A stretch of DNA of 64,000 bases from Amyloporia xantha. Its lineage: Eukaryota > Basidiomycota > Agaricomycetes > Polyporales > Adustoporiaceae. The translations under genes were made by a program, and so were the position numbers. Of this stretch, positions 1 to 11,360 are shown piece after piece (the first letter of the stretch is position 1; the number at the start of each line of letters is the position of its first letter). The notes below the pieces were generated by a model that saw only the letters and a list, made by a program, of their open reading frames with translations, was not told where the DNA came from and did no database searches. Location of the stretch: NCBI GenBank assembly GCA_036971615.1, contig JAYKKR010000006.1, positions 496,001 to 560,000 on the forward strand, in the 5' to 3' direction.

Positions 1-166
1 GCCTTAAAGTTGGCTCAGTGTATTCAACTTTTGCTCTCCGAGCATTTAGAGCGAGCATTTAGAGTGTTCTTAGAGTGATATGAATTATAGGATAGAAACT
101 GCAATATATTGATAATGGTGCGACAAGCAATTAATACGAAAGAGACTGAAATCTATGCCAGCAAAT
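1..166. other. AG-rich flank, no gene
   Basis: I see no gene here. The 12-mer GAGCATTTAGAG occurs twice (40-51 and 53-64). The AGAG/CTCT character resembles the tails at 10.9-11.1 and 20.3-20.5 kb, so this may be the subterminal part of a DNA transposon that runs off the left edge. Confidence 0.3.
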
Positions 167-2113
167 CTAGCTGTCAGCGACAGAAGCCTCAGCAGACGCT
201 TCAAGCTGAGCAAAGTCCAAATCATCAAGGTCCCCATTGTCGGCATCCACATGTAGGTGGGACTTGTTCAAAGAGTTTCTGATCATATAATTAGCCAAAT
301 ATAAAATGAACAATCCGCACGTACACAATCTCCATAAACATCTTCTTTTCCAACATGAGAGCCCATTTGGGAGAGTCTCTCTCCAGTTTAGACCACGACT
401 GCCAGTGAAAGCTGTATCTAAGCTATCAGTGAGTAAAGATTTCTATCATCGTTGCATAGCTAAAAGGTCACCTTGCAGTCATTGTTTCTTCACTGAATGC
501 GACTTTATGATGTACGCCTGTCTCAAACTCCATGATGGCGCATTCAACCTGGAATATACATATCAGTAAACTTATCTGATCAGATGGCACAGGAAACGTA
601 CAGCAGTGACTGTAAGAACAATGATACGGCCAAAGATCTTCTTTTGTGCAACCATCTTCTTATACGCTTGAGCGTCAGCCTTGCCCTTGCCAAACCACTG
701 TTGACTAATCATGTCTGTGATTATGGGATGGCAAAAGGGCTGCTGACGATCGACCTTCTGATTCTGTAGATGAAACTTAGACGACTGCTCAATTGAAGTA
801 GGCAGACATACCTTGAGATCCATGCCTCCAAACATGAAGTTAGAGCGCTCTCTCAGCCAGCGCACCAGCTTCTGAACCTCTATGGCAGACGTGTTGGTGG
901 AAATCCCATAGTGGCCAGCTATCTTCAACTTGGACTTGCTCTTGAGTTCGCCACGTAAGCCAGTGATGGCATAGCTTGCCTTTGAATAGTCATTAGTATA
1001 GCTGGCCAAAGAGACGATAACTTGACTCAACATAGGTGATGAGGAGCTCACGGAGATCCACATCGACATTGGCAGCCTCTACCGCATCCTCCATATTGGC
1101 CATACTTCTTCCTGCGACCTGAATAGACTCCCAGCAGAATGTGTCGATATCTCCTGGAAAGCCATTCTGAATAGCGATGGCCTCACGCGTACAAGCCTTG
1201 GCCAAATTGGCCAGGCTACGTATGTCAGAAGGAAAGTCCGTCAATACCACTTTACTGCTACCACGGGGCGTGGCAGTAGGAGAGGAGGCCCTAGAAGATG
1301 CCATAGAGGAAGCACGAGATGTGACAGAATGAGAACGCCTTCCACCTCTAGACTTGTCTTGTTTGGGATCTCGAACTTGAACCTATTGACAGGTGTTGAT
1401 AATGTTGTAAGTGCAAAAGAGTGAGTACATACCCCATTGTCCTCATCAAAGGCTAAGTTGTTCGGGTGGTCAGGATCGTCTTCCCCGTAAGGCTCTATTT
1501 CTATCTCATCTTTCTCCTTCTCCTCACTGCTCTGTCTCGCATGATCGGCATCTGAGCCCTCTGTGTATAGTTGAAGCTTCATTCGCAATGATATATGAAT
1601 GACAGGATACATCACCTTTGTCGGAGATGTCTTGATTACCCAGACTAGCAGCGAGCTGACGTTCTTCATCGTCCAACCTTGCTGAGACTTGCGTCTTCTG
1701 CTTCTTCTTGGCCTGTGAACCGTTTTCATTGTCATTGTCAGTATCTTCCTCTTCTAGAAGTGCAGCATTGCGCTTGCGGATGTCTATGAGGACGTCAGCC
1801 AATGATTCTCCCATGGCAACAACACCGACATACCTTCATCTTGCGCCTTCAACAACGCAGCAGCTGCTCCGTTGCTTTTGGCTTGAAGCTTCTTCAAGAG
1901 GGCCTTCTCCTTTGCCGTAAAGTTGGCTGTCAGATCTGAAGTTACTTCTGAAGCTGTCGCTTCTTGGACAGTTTTGCTACTGCGGCTGCTGCTTTGACTC
2001 TGAGAAGCTCGTGATTTAGAAGAAGCAGAAGCAGAAGGATTGGGACTAGGAGTAGAGGGAGGATCCTTATCCTGTGTACCGTTTTTACGAGAGGATCGAC
2101 GTGTGGCAGTCAT
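167..2113 (-). CDS. DUF6532-family protein, 8 exons, intact
   Basis: I read eight exons: 2113-1834, 1783-1616, 1560-1433, 1382-1032, 979-602, 548-472, 411-325 and 278-167. All junctions are GT-AG, phases agree, and the total is 1581 nt (526 aa plus stop). The first ~110 residues are Ser- and Lys-rich with KKKQK and acidic stretches, which suggests a nuclear, DNA-associated protein. The C-terminal half resembles DUF6532, a domain abundant near transposons in Agaricomycetes: it has a PFCHPIITDMI-like core, then the conserved-looking EFETGVH and VAFSEE segments in the sixth exon. The tail is acidic (DLDDLDF). The start is the first ATG after the TET-like gene, whose stop is only 73 bp upstream, so the two may be co-transcribed or travel together. 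The biochemical function of DUF6532 is not known to me. Confidence 0.68.
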
Positions 2114-2186
2114 TGTGACAGACAGGGTGAGAAGTGTCGCCAACAAGCGCCATGACATTCCATTTGTTTGGCGCACAAACAAATCA

Positions 2187-5100
2187 CTACAAATTCGACA
2201 AACGCCAACTCAAATGTAAAGACGACCTCATATCCTTATGCTCCATCCAACCACTCATGTTCTCACTGTACTTGACTCCAGCTCCGTCTGAGTGAAGAAC
2301 CATGGATGCCCTACAGCCCTTAAAATGCAAATTGAAGTGAGTGAGACGCTTTGAGAGAAATACCACCAAATCGCCATTCTGCAAAGGCAAAACAAGTCCC
2401 GCTTCAACCAAACAGAGCTCTCCACCTTCAAAATCTCCAATGGGAAGGACAAGGCAGGCTTCCAGATCTTTCACATCTCTGTGAGCATTGGTCGCCACAT
2501 TGATGTTGAGGACAAATCCACTGAAAGGATGGCATGGAGAGACCTCGCGTCCTGGCAGAAATTCAACAAAAGCCTCCAGTGACTTGCAAATCCCTGGGAG
2601 ACGTCTCTCAAGCTAATGCCAATGGCTAAGTACTCAATATATCAGAAAGGAGAAGCAAGCAACACACCTTCATACGTATCCACTCAAAAATTCTTGGAAT
2701 GAGTTACAGAGATTGTCGTACTCAGCTTGATTGCATAGAAGCTCCTTGGAAACATAAGCACCAAATTGTTGGTGATTTGTGTGAGAGGCATTTGCACGAC
2801 GCAGATGCAGGGGATGTGTATCTTTTGGAGCATCGTCACCCTGTAGAAATAATCAATCTTACAACATGTAATGCATATAGGAAAGACAAACCCTTGTGAT
2901 GTTGCGCGCATACCAGGAGAAATGAAGGCAAGGAAACCGCCTCTCTGCACTCCCATCCTGATGGGAACTGTCCATATCCTGCAAGGAATAACCTTCCTTT
3001 GTACCGACAGCAAGTGCGGTGCAAATGTTGCGCATCAAACTTTCACGCATGTTTTGAGGCATGTCGCACGCTATGAAAGCCATCAATTTGTCCTTCTTGT
3101 CTCGTATGTCAATCTCTTGCCTAAGTAGATGGTGAGATAATGAACAAGAATGCGGCGAATGACTTACTCTTGCAACATGTCATGCTCCAAACGCACATAG
3201 TCTTCAGCAAAGGTTTTGACCCCATCAGAAGAATACAGGTCATTGATCTGCAAGACGTATCATGTTGAGAAAGAAAATAGAAGAATGTATGAGCTACTCA
3301 CTGATTGCGCGGCGTCATCCAGAGTATGCACAATATATGCCTGACTTGCACCAAGGCGCTCTTTGTTTGTCCACTGACCATGCGCCTCAGGGTTGCCAGT
3401 AGGATAAGGAATATGACGATTAGCAGGAGCATCGAAATCAAACAGAGTGCGCAGAACATGATAGTTGGGCGATGCGGAGTCAGGATTTTGGAACTGGTTC
3501 GCGACTGCAAGAGTGGGCACAAAAAGATCATCATGGCTATCAGAAAACTCATCGTGGTGGTCTTTCTCATCCTCCGAGTCGCTCAGAGGCGTAGGTGGAC
3601 GAGACGTGGAGGAGGCGGTGGCATGGAGTAGATTGCTACCCATGATATGAAGAGACAATACCTCAGCATTGTCGTTCACAGGAACTAGGCATGATGCCCA
3701 TAGAGCACGATTTCGCGTCAGTCCGGCAAAGGTTCTGTATGTGAAATCAGACGACAGGGCTGTTCTGAGTAAAGAGCACATACCTCTCTTTAATCTGATC
3801 GAAGAATGCGTCTGACTTGTCAAGATCTCTGCAGTCTATCTCTGTCGGCAGGCCACACTCTTGCAGAATGGCACTGGAGAAGAGGACTGAGATGCGTATG
3901 GGAATATAAGTCCTCAGAAAAGAAATGAGAGGAATTATGCGCGTAATGATGTCTTTGCCTATGTTGGTATCTGATCCATGACTTAGCGCGAGATAATGTG
4001 AAAGACAAATAGATGAGTGGCTTACGCTCTTGGGGAAAGCGGAGTGCATTGCAAATGGCTTGGATTACCTCATCCTTTGTTCGCCCTAGGTCTCTGGGCA
4101 TATCTCTAGCCGCTATGACCATGAGAAGATAAATAGATCCTGGAAAAGAGCTGCAATCAGTGAAAATGAGATATTGTAGATACACGACATACCTGCGCTT
4201 GCCAAAGCAGCGAACTTGTAGCCCTGAGCAACCCAATTGCCAAACGTCCACTTTGACGGCGCGCTGGGATGCCCCTTGACCTTGACCATCCACAATCGCT
4301 GTGTCGTCATCTTGGGATCATGTGCTGTGATACTAGATCAATAGAAAATGTCGTCAAATCTCATGGAGGGTGATAGAAATTAAGAACACACCTATGCACC
4401 TTAGCCGCAAGCTCAATCTTGAAACTAGTCCCAGGAATGATAGGCCAGTACTCATTCCCTCAAAATAGTTGACGCGTTTGACCAAGGAAAACAGGTCGTT
4501 AGTAACATAGACAGAATTGCCTGCGTGGAGGCCCCGACGCCCTCCACCATGTTTTTCAGACTCAACATCCACTGAAGACAGTCCTCACTCTGGACGTTGC
4601 TCTTGGAGCCCTGTGCCAGATGAGACATCAGCTCCTGGGCTTGGTCACCTGCCGCGCCTCCCGCAACAGCAGGCTGGGGACTTATCCTCCAGAACCTGCC
4701 ACCCTCCCAAGCCACACGCGCCTCATCATCAGGAGGAACCACTAAGGAACCCCCCCGTGGGTTGATTGGCAATGGTGTCCCTCCACGAGTGTCACAATTC
4801 GACTTGCGAGGTTTGTGCCTCTTCGGAGGAGGCTCATCCGGATCACCCGCAACGCCGGTGCGAGCGCGTGTGCGAGAGGGAGTGCTAGAGCGCATCCTAG
4901 CGACCTCTTCATCCCTGGCTTCTACAGGAAGGGGAGGCCCTTGCTCCTAGTAGCATAGAATACAGATGTAGTCAGTCGAAATGAGGAGAAATCGGCTGTG
5001 GAACTTACGCCGACAGTCTGAGAGGGAGTGCTAGAATGCATCCTAGCGACCTCTTCATCCCTGGCTTCTACAGGGAGGGGAGGCCCTTGATCCTAGTAGC

Positions 5101-5439
5101 ATAGAATACAGATGTAGTCAGTCGAAATGAGGAGAAATCGGCTGTGGAACTTACGACAGTCTGAGTCCCCCTATTGGCCTCTATCTGTTCAGGAGCCACA
5201 CTGGGGCCACGGGATGGGGCCGGAGTCAAGTAAGCATGGCTGTTGGACACAGCTGAGACATTAGGGGTAGCCAAGGGAGTCACTCCAGACAGAGAAGTCG
5301 AGGTGGCAGCATCGAGGTTGTTGAGGACAGTAAGCACAGCAGGTGGGAGAGTGTGCGGAGGCTGAGACCTTACAAACTCAATGAGAACAGCAAGGTCTGA
5401 GTCCGAGAGCTCCAACGAATCCGGAGTGCCGCCAGCCAT
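2187..5439 (-). CDS. TET/JBP-like 2OG-Fe(II) dioxygenase, 12 exons
   Basis: Twelve GT-AG exons splice with consistent phase to 2622 nt (873 aa): 5439-5155, 5092-5009, 4946-4589, 4520-4400, 4332-4193, 4139-4026, 3970-3784, 3734-3302, 3247-3168, 3120-2892, 2840-2676, 2612-2187. The last exon holds the oxygenase core: an H-x-D iron motif (NAHRDVKDL, H776 and D778), a GGELCL strand, a distal His about 46 residues on (RLTHFNLHFKG, H824) and a 2-oxoglutarate-type Arg (CRASMVLHSD, R833). This matches the basidiomycete TET/JBP family, which oxidises 5-methylcytosine or thymine in DNA and is expanded alongside KDZ transposons. The N-terminal ~200 residues are low-complexity; residues ~200-700 contain a conserved-looking region of unknown function. 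Exon 2 is a duplicate of the start of exon 3. No KDZ transposase is seen nearby. The family call is strong; DNA-base oxidation is inferred. Confidence 0.78.
4874..5154. repeat. 146-bp tandem duplication of exon plus intron
   Basis: The segments 4874-5008 and 5020-5154 are near-identical with a period of 146 bp. Each holds the 5' part of an exon plus the preceding intron of the TET/JBP-like gene, and both copies keep usable GT-AG sites. The result is an extra in-frame 84-nt exon (5092-5009, 28 codons, phase 0 at both ends). Only a few mismatches separate the copies, so the event is recent. Confidence 0.88.
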
Positions 5440-5522
5440 GCCAGAGAGTAGGTGAAAACGCGAGGAACGACGACGGCGCAGGTGAACGTCGAATGCGCAA
5501 AGTGAACTTCGAACGCGCAAAG

Positions 5523-5580
5523 GCCTTCCCAAAATGGGTGCCAGTTTGTCGCGACAAACTGGCACCCATTTTGGGAAGGC
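5523..5580. repeat. Perfect 58-bp palindrome
   Basis: Bases 5523-5551 and 5552-5580 are exact reverse complements with no spacer; the centre reads TTTGTCGCGACAAA. It lies 83 bp upstream of the TET/JBP-like start. Two identical terminal inverted repeats abutting head to head would give this structure; a regulatory palindrome is the alternative. The core TGTCGCGACA recurs in a palindrome at 19,393-19,410. Confidence 0.9.
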
Positions 5581-7732
5581 AGTCTCTCGCTGCTAATTCA
5601 ATGCGCTCCCTTACCTCTCGTCCCCGCCGTTCTGGCCTCTTCGACACTTAATCTCTACACTACTGACACTCTCCATGCCGACGCGCTCTCACCTTCAAGT
5701 TTGCTCCTGGCCACTGCTGTCCTCGACGCTCTCGTCGACGACGCGGGCTCCCCGCCGACATGCTCAAGTTCAACACCCCGGCTCCGTTCTCACCCCTTTG
5801 GTGATGTTCTCCGCGCCGACGCGGTCTCCGCACCCGGCTGAGGTTGAGGCAAAGTGGTTAGAACAGCGTTGGTATGAGCAGCAAAAGGTGCGTCCCCTGT
5901 GCTGCTTCTAGCAAACCCGCTGTACTCACCCCCTGCCAGACCTTGCGATGGCGCGGTTGTCACCCGCCCCGCCCACGACTTCGCTTTGCGCCGCTGTTCC
6001 TGCTCAGCCCCGCCGCGGCCGCTGTCCTAAGCAGCTTGCGCTGGCTCCTCCCCGACGCTCTGGCTCGACCTGATCATTCTCCTCGCACCGCTACTCCCCG
6101 CCGCTCCTACGACCTTCGCTCTCCTACGACCTTCGCTCTCCGCCAACAGTCTCGCACTGCCGACATTCTCGAACTGCCGACGTTCGCTCCCCGCTGATGC
6201 AACCTCGCCCCACCAACGCCTGCTGGACAGCACTGTGTGGGAGCCGCGCACGCTGCTGTCATTGCCACACAGCTGTTCTCGCCCTGCCGCCGTTCTCGCC
6301 CCGCCGTCGATCTCGCCCCACCGTCGATCTCGCCCCGCCGTCGATCGTGCCCCGCCGACGTCGTCTCGCACCAACGACGTTCTCGCCACCCCTGCTGCTC
6401 TCTTCGCGCCCCCCGCTGCTCTCTTCGCGCCCTCCCGCTGCTTTCTTTGCCACACAGCCTTTTGCACCCTGCCGACGTCCTCTCGCCGTTCTCGCCCCAC
6501 CGCCGTTCTCGCCCCACCGCTGTTCTCGCCCTGCCGTCGATCTCGCCCCGCCGTCGATCGTGCCCCGCCGACGTCCTCTCGCACCAACGGCCTTTCGCAT
6601 CGACATTGTCGCGGCAGGCATCGCTCACCGTCACTTACCAAGAGGGAGGGAGAAGGGATCAGGGAGAGAGCAGGAGGAAATTGGGAGAAGGAGAGGAGAG
6701 GAGAGGAGAGGAGAAGAGAAGAGAGAGAACACATCCGAGTCTCCAGGTCCTTCCTCCCCCGCTTCTCGCACCACAGCCTCATGCTTGTACGCGCTGGCGG
6801 GGTCTCCTCCCGCCAACCTCATCTCGCTCTGCCGCTGCGCTCTTCGCGCCCCGCTGACGTCCTCTTGTCCTGCCGACGTTTGCGCCCGACCAATGTTTGC
6901 GCCCCGCCGACTGCTCTTCACTTTCTCGCCACACAGCCAATCGCGCCCCGACGACCTCATCGCCCCGTTCTCGCCACACCGCCATGGTTTCCCCGACCCT
7001 CGCCCAACCCACCTGCGCGGCCGACGTCCTCTTGCCACACAGCCGATCGCGCCCGCCATTCTCATCGCTCCGTTCTCGCCACACCGCCATGCGTGCCCGC
7101 CGACGTTCGCGCCCGACAAACGTTCGCGCCCGACAAACGTTCTCGCCCGACGAACGTTCTCGCCCGACAAACGTTCTCGCAGCGAACAGCGCTCACCGTC
7201 GCTCACGAAGAGGGGAGAGGGGAGGGGAGGGAGAAGGGAGAGAGGGCGAGCAAAGAGGGAGAGGGTCTGCGCTGCCCCCGCTCTCGCTCGCGCCGACTCC
7301 CCACCCTGCCCCGACACTGATCTCATGCAGCGTCTTGTCCGAATGCCTGGGCGAGCGCTGTGCGAACAACGTGCGCTCCGAACCGGCCGACTGGGGGTAT
7401 GAGGGCTGGGGGCTGTGGCGGTGGTCATTGTTCGCCCATCTGGCGGTCTCGGCATGCTCGTCGTCTTCCGCGTCGAAAATCGTGCGAATGGGCTGCATCG
7501 GGCGGTTACGCCTCTCGCGACCCGAAGATCTTGCTCTTGGACGCTGCTCGCCGACGTGCTCTCGCCCCGCCTCTCGTCCCGCCGACTCTGTTGCATCGCC
7601 GACTCGCTCTTCTCTTCACATTGATGCCCTCTCCTCCCGCCGACAATGTTCCGTCCTTGAAGTTCTCTCCTCTACGCTTGTTTCAATTCATGGTTTGTTC
7701 GCTCACTCATGCATGTCGATCACTAGCTCTAG
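5581..7732. repeat. CG-rich low-complexity repeat tract
   Basis: This tract is built from degenerate units such as TCGCCCCGCCGTCGATC and GTTCTCGCC, with a copy of 6328-6390 repeated at 6541-6603 (213 bp apart). Two purine-only blocks lie inside (about 6675-6730 and 7207-7260). Open frames of 300-400 codons exist on both strands at once, which is what such composition produces; none has recognisable domain content. I treat it as satellite-like spacer DNA between the minus-strand TET/JBP-like gene and the plus-strand transposase. Confidence 0.6.
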
Positions 7733-7752
7733 ACTAGATTACGTAATCTAGT
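7733..7752. repeat. 20-bp perfect palindrome
   Basis: The sequence around ACTAGATTAC/GTAATCTAGT is a perfect 20-bp palindrome 83 bp before the Plavaka start codon. It could be a protein-binding site in the transposase promoter; nothing else supports a role. Confidence 0.4.
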
Positions 7753-7835
7753 TGCGGTGTATAGGCAATGTTATCATGTTTGTGCCCATCCACTCTGTGC
7801 GCCTTCATCTGCCTGATTGAAGATCTTCATCCACA

Positions 7836-10800
7836 ATGAACCTTGTCGATGACGAAAGAATCTGTCCTGCCTGTGGGCGCAGCTTTGCCACCAGAAAATC
7901 GTGCAACATGCACATGTCGCGGGCCCAATCTTGTGCTTGGTATCGTCGAGGCAAACTGGCCGACCTGGGCCCCTTGGATCTTGAAGGGGAAGGAGGCGAT
8001 ATAGAGGCTCTTGAAGATGTGCAGACCCCTGGAGAGCAATCTTCCGATGAAGAAGATTTGGATGACATCTTCGATGAGGGCAGGGACCGCGAGCCTTTCC
8101 ATTTCATTCCCATCGAGAATCTCCCTCCGCCTCATGAATACGGGATTGGGGAGGCAGGACCAGGGCCTTCCACCGTGGCACATAATCACCAGGTCCAACA
8201 TCGTGCACTCGACGACGATGATGATACACGGGTGGAGGATGAGGATGGGAGTGTGGGGAAGGTCATTCGCATGAATGATAACCTTCATAGGCGGTGGCAT
8301 AAGCTGTTCGGTGCGGGAGATGGAGATGCTATGGACGTGGATGAAGACATAGAGGAGCCATCTTTCTTCCATCCTTTTGCATCCGAACTCGATTGGCGCA
8401 TTGCGAATTGGATGGTCAAGGACAATCCTGGTCACAACGCATTCAATCGGTTACTATCCATTCCTGGGGTAAGTGAGACAAACTCTGTTTAACAGTCCGA
8501 AGAGACTGATGTCCATTCAGGTCAAGGAGAAACTGGGGCTCTCTTACGACAATACAAGAGCTCTCCACCAAATAGTCGACAGCATACCTGATAGGGCTGG
8601 CCAATGGCATGTCAAGCACCTCACATTTCAAGATCGCCCACATGAAATTCATACAATCCGTTATCGTCACATTCTAGCTGCCATTTGCTCTTTGTGGGGA
8701 GACCCATCGCTCTCAAAATACATCGTATATCGTCCCAAGAAAGTATTCTCCGATGCATCAAGGGAGAATAGGATATACAATGAGATGTGGACAGGTAGTT
8801 GGTGGCACGCGGTCCAGGTAAGTCAGCAGTATGTATATATCAAAACTGGTTTGTTTAAGCTGTCTTGCAGAGTCGCTTACCCCTGGGGCTACGTTGGCCC
8901 CTCTTATTATCGCTACCGACAAAACCCAGCTCACTCAGTTCACTGGAGGCAAGTCGGCCTATCCAGTCTATCTGACGCTGGGCAATCTTCCAAAATCTGT
9001 GCGACGCAAGCCTTCCCTCCATGCATGTGTCTTGCTGGGGTATCTTTCGGTGGACAAAATCACAAGAGAGAAGCTTACGCAACAGGAACAGCGAGCACGT
9101 AATCAACGCCTGTTCCACGAGTCGATGCGGGTCATTTTGGAGCCCTTGTTGGAAGCAGGGAAGCATGGCGTCGAAATGACTGGAGGAGATGGAGCAACGC
9201 GAAAGGTCTTTCCCATCATTGCTGCTTATGTTGCCGACTACCCAGAGCAATGCTTGGTGACGTGTTCAAAATACGGAACATGTCCCAAGTGTCGCTGTCC
9301 TGCTAGCGATCTGGGAAACCCAAAGGCGCATCCTCTTCGCACGCAAGCTTGGACACTGGAAGTCATTCAGGAGGCGAGGAAAGCTACAGAGAGTGTGGCT
9401 CAGTTTCACAAGATATGCATGGAGCAAGACGTCTCAGGAAGTGTTTACAAACCTTTCTGGCATGGATTCCCTCACACCGACATTCACCTGTCTATCACCC
9501 CCGATGTACTCCACCAGCTTTATCAAGGTGTCTTCAAGCATCTTGTGAATTGGTGCACACGCATCATGAGCGCTGAAGAATTGGACTATCGTATTCGCTC
9601 ACTTCCTCCTGCGTATGGTGCTCGCCATTTCAAGAATGGCATTTCGGCACTATCTCAGATATCTGGTACAGAGCGAAAGCAGATGGCCAAGATTCTGCTG
9701 GGATGTCTTGTCGGAGTGTTCCCCAAGAAAGCTCTCCTTGCCTGTCGCGCGCTGTTGGACTTCATTTATCTTGCTCAGTACAGCACACACGACGACATTA
9801 CTCTGGGCTATTTGCAAGACGCGTTGGACACGTTTCAAAAAAACAAGTCCTATTTCATCGACACCGGCGTACGCGAAGACATGAACATCCCCAAGTTCCA
9901 TTCTCTCATGCACTATATTCAGTCGATTCGCATGCTGGGCACAACCGACAATTACAACACAGAAATGTTCGAACGTCTGCATATTGACTTTGCGAAGGAG
10001 GGCTGGCGCGCTTCCAATCACAGAGACGAATTCCCTCAAATGACTCTCTGGCTGTCTCGCCAGGAAAAGATGGCCGCATTCCAGAACTTCATCACCTGGA
10101 AGGAGTCTTTGCAACCACCTTCAGATGCCCGCCAAACCGCTTTGAAGTCTAAAGGGAGTGGACTGGCTATTTCTCTGCCGAAATTCCCCACTCAGTCCAG
10201 GAAACCTATTGCGCATATAGAGCATCAACACCATGCTCCAGGTTTCTCACTCCGCCTCAAAGAGTATCTCAATTCCTTGCTACAGCATTCTATTTCCAAC
10301 AGAAATGCGATTCTACACAGTCTTCCATTTGATCGCCTCGACATCTACCACACTCTCAAATTTCATCCTCCTAATCTTGAAGACGGAGAAGAGGAATGTG
10401 ATGTCCTCAAGGCAGTTCCATCCACCAGTCAAAATGCTGGACGTTTTGATACGGCTGTCATTTTACACAATGAAGATGCCGAATCAACAGGGCTAGAAGG
10501 TGAGACATATACATCATTGATATTAACCGATTCTAATCAAGCTTTAAAGGAACACGTATTGGACGGCTTCGAGTTATTTTCAAATTGCCAGAACATCTGG
10601 ACAATGCAAATGCACCATCGTTTTGGCCCAAATGTCCGCTGGCCTATGTGGAATGGTATACTAATCTGAAACCGGCTGCAGAGCCTGCTCACAATATGTA
10701 TGTTGTGAAACAGCTGCTTAGACCAGATGGATCTCCTGCGGGTGCAATTATTCCTCTCACCAGTATCCGTCAGAGCTGTATGTTGATTCCAAACTATGGT

Positions 10801-10866
10801 AATAAGGCTCAACCCGACTTGACAAAGGAAAATGTCTTAGATACGTCTTCTAGCTTTTTTGAATAG
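7836..10866 (+). CDS. Plavaka-type transposase, 4 exons, intact
   Basis: Exons 7836-8468, 8521-8817, 8873-10499 and 10550-10866 join in frame to 957 aa. The N-terminus has a C2H2-like finger (CPACGRS...CNMHMSRAQSC, residues ~10-32), then a long acidic linker. The catalytic half shows features of the Plavaka transposases of Agaricomycetes, relatives of the CACTA superfamily: YGTCPKCRCP, TPDVLHQLYQGVFKHLVNW, a DNYNTEMFERLHIDF segment and a C-terminal PLAYVEWYTNL...GAIIPL...IRQSC block. The third-exon acceptor must be the second AG of a CAGAG, because the first breaks the frame. There is no internal stop or frameshift, so it could be active. Element ends are not certain; a candidate 3' end is near 11,091. 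The protein would cut and rejoin transposon ends in the nucleus. Confidence 0.88.
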
Positions 10867-11360
10867 TTGGACGTCTTTGTATACATACAAAACCATCTGG
10901 TAATAATATCCTGCTTTGTAAGACCGTGAGAGACCCTCAGAGCAGTTATAGAAGTGCGCATACCTCCCAGAGCACATGAGAGTGACTGAGGCTACTCGCA
11001 ATTGCTCTGAGCTAACCTTATGTGCTCTGAGAAATCCGCATTATCTGAGAGTAATCTAGAGTACCCTAGAGAAAAAGTGTTTTTCCTGATGCACGTCATT
11101 CTCTACCACGGGCAGCTTGGCCTGCGGCGTAGTATAGAGTCAATATAGTTCAATAGTATGTCGTGTGTGCGCCGTCCAACGCGTGTGTTCATACATGCAA
11201 TTTAGATCGAACACTTTGAAGCGACATGTCGGCAGCACCGCTGTGTTTGAAAGAGACCCCTCGGTTGCTCCGTGAGTAGAGATTCCCAGTAGCCGTCAGG
11301 GACGCACTAAATCAGTTATGGCTAGGGGCTGGGGAACCCATAGAGTGGAACGATGGCAAG
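10867..11360. other. CTCTGAG-rich tail ending in a shared 13-mer
   Basis: No gene is seen. From about 10,925 the sequence is rich in CTCTGAG/CAGAGC words, has a small inverted repeat (TCTAG...CTAGA, 11,055-11,070) and then GTTTTTCCTGATG at 11,079-11,091. The same order and the same 13-mer occur at 20,281-20,526. This may be the 3' terminus of the Plavaka element or of a related non-autonomous element. Confidence 0.4.

Noticed and set aside
306..569. 87-codon plus-strand frame
   Set aside because: It is antisense to exons 6 and 7 of the DUF6532 gene, which splice coherently.
6197..7596. Open frames of 320-400 codons on both strands
   Set aside because: They overlap each other, follow from the CG-rich repeat composition and show no domain or splice logic.
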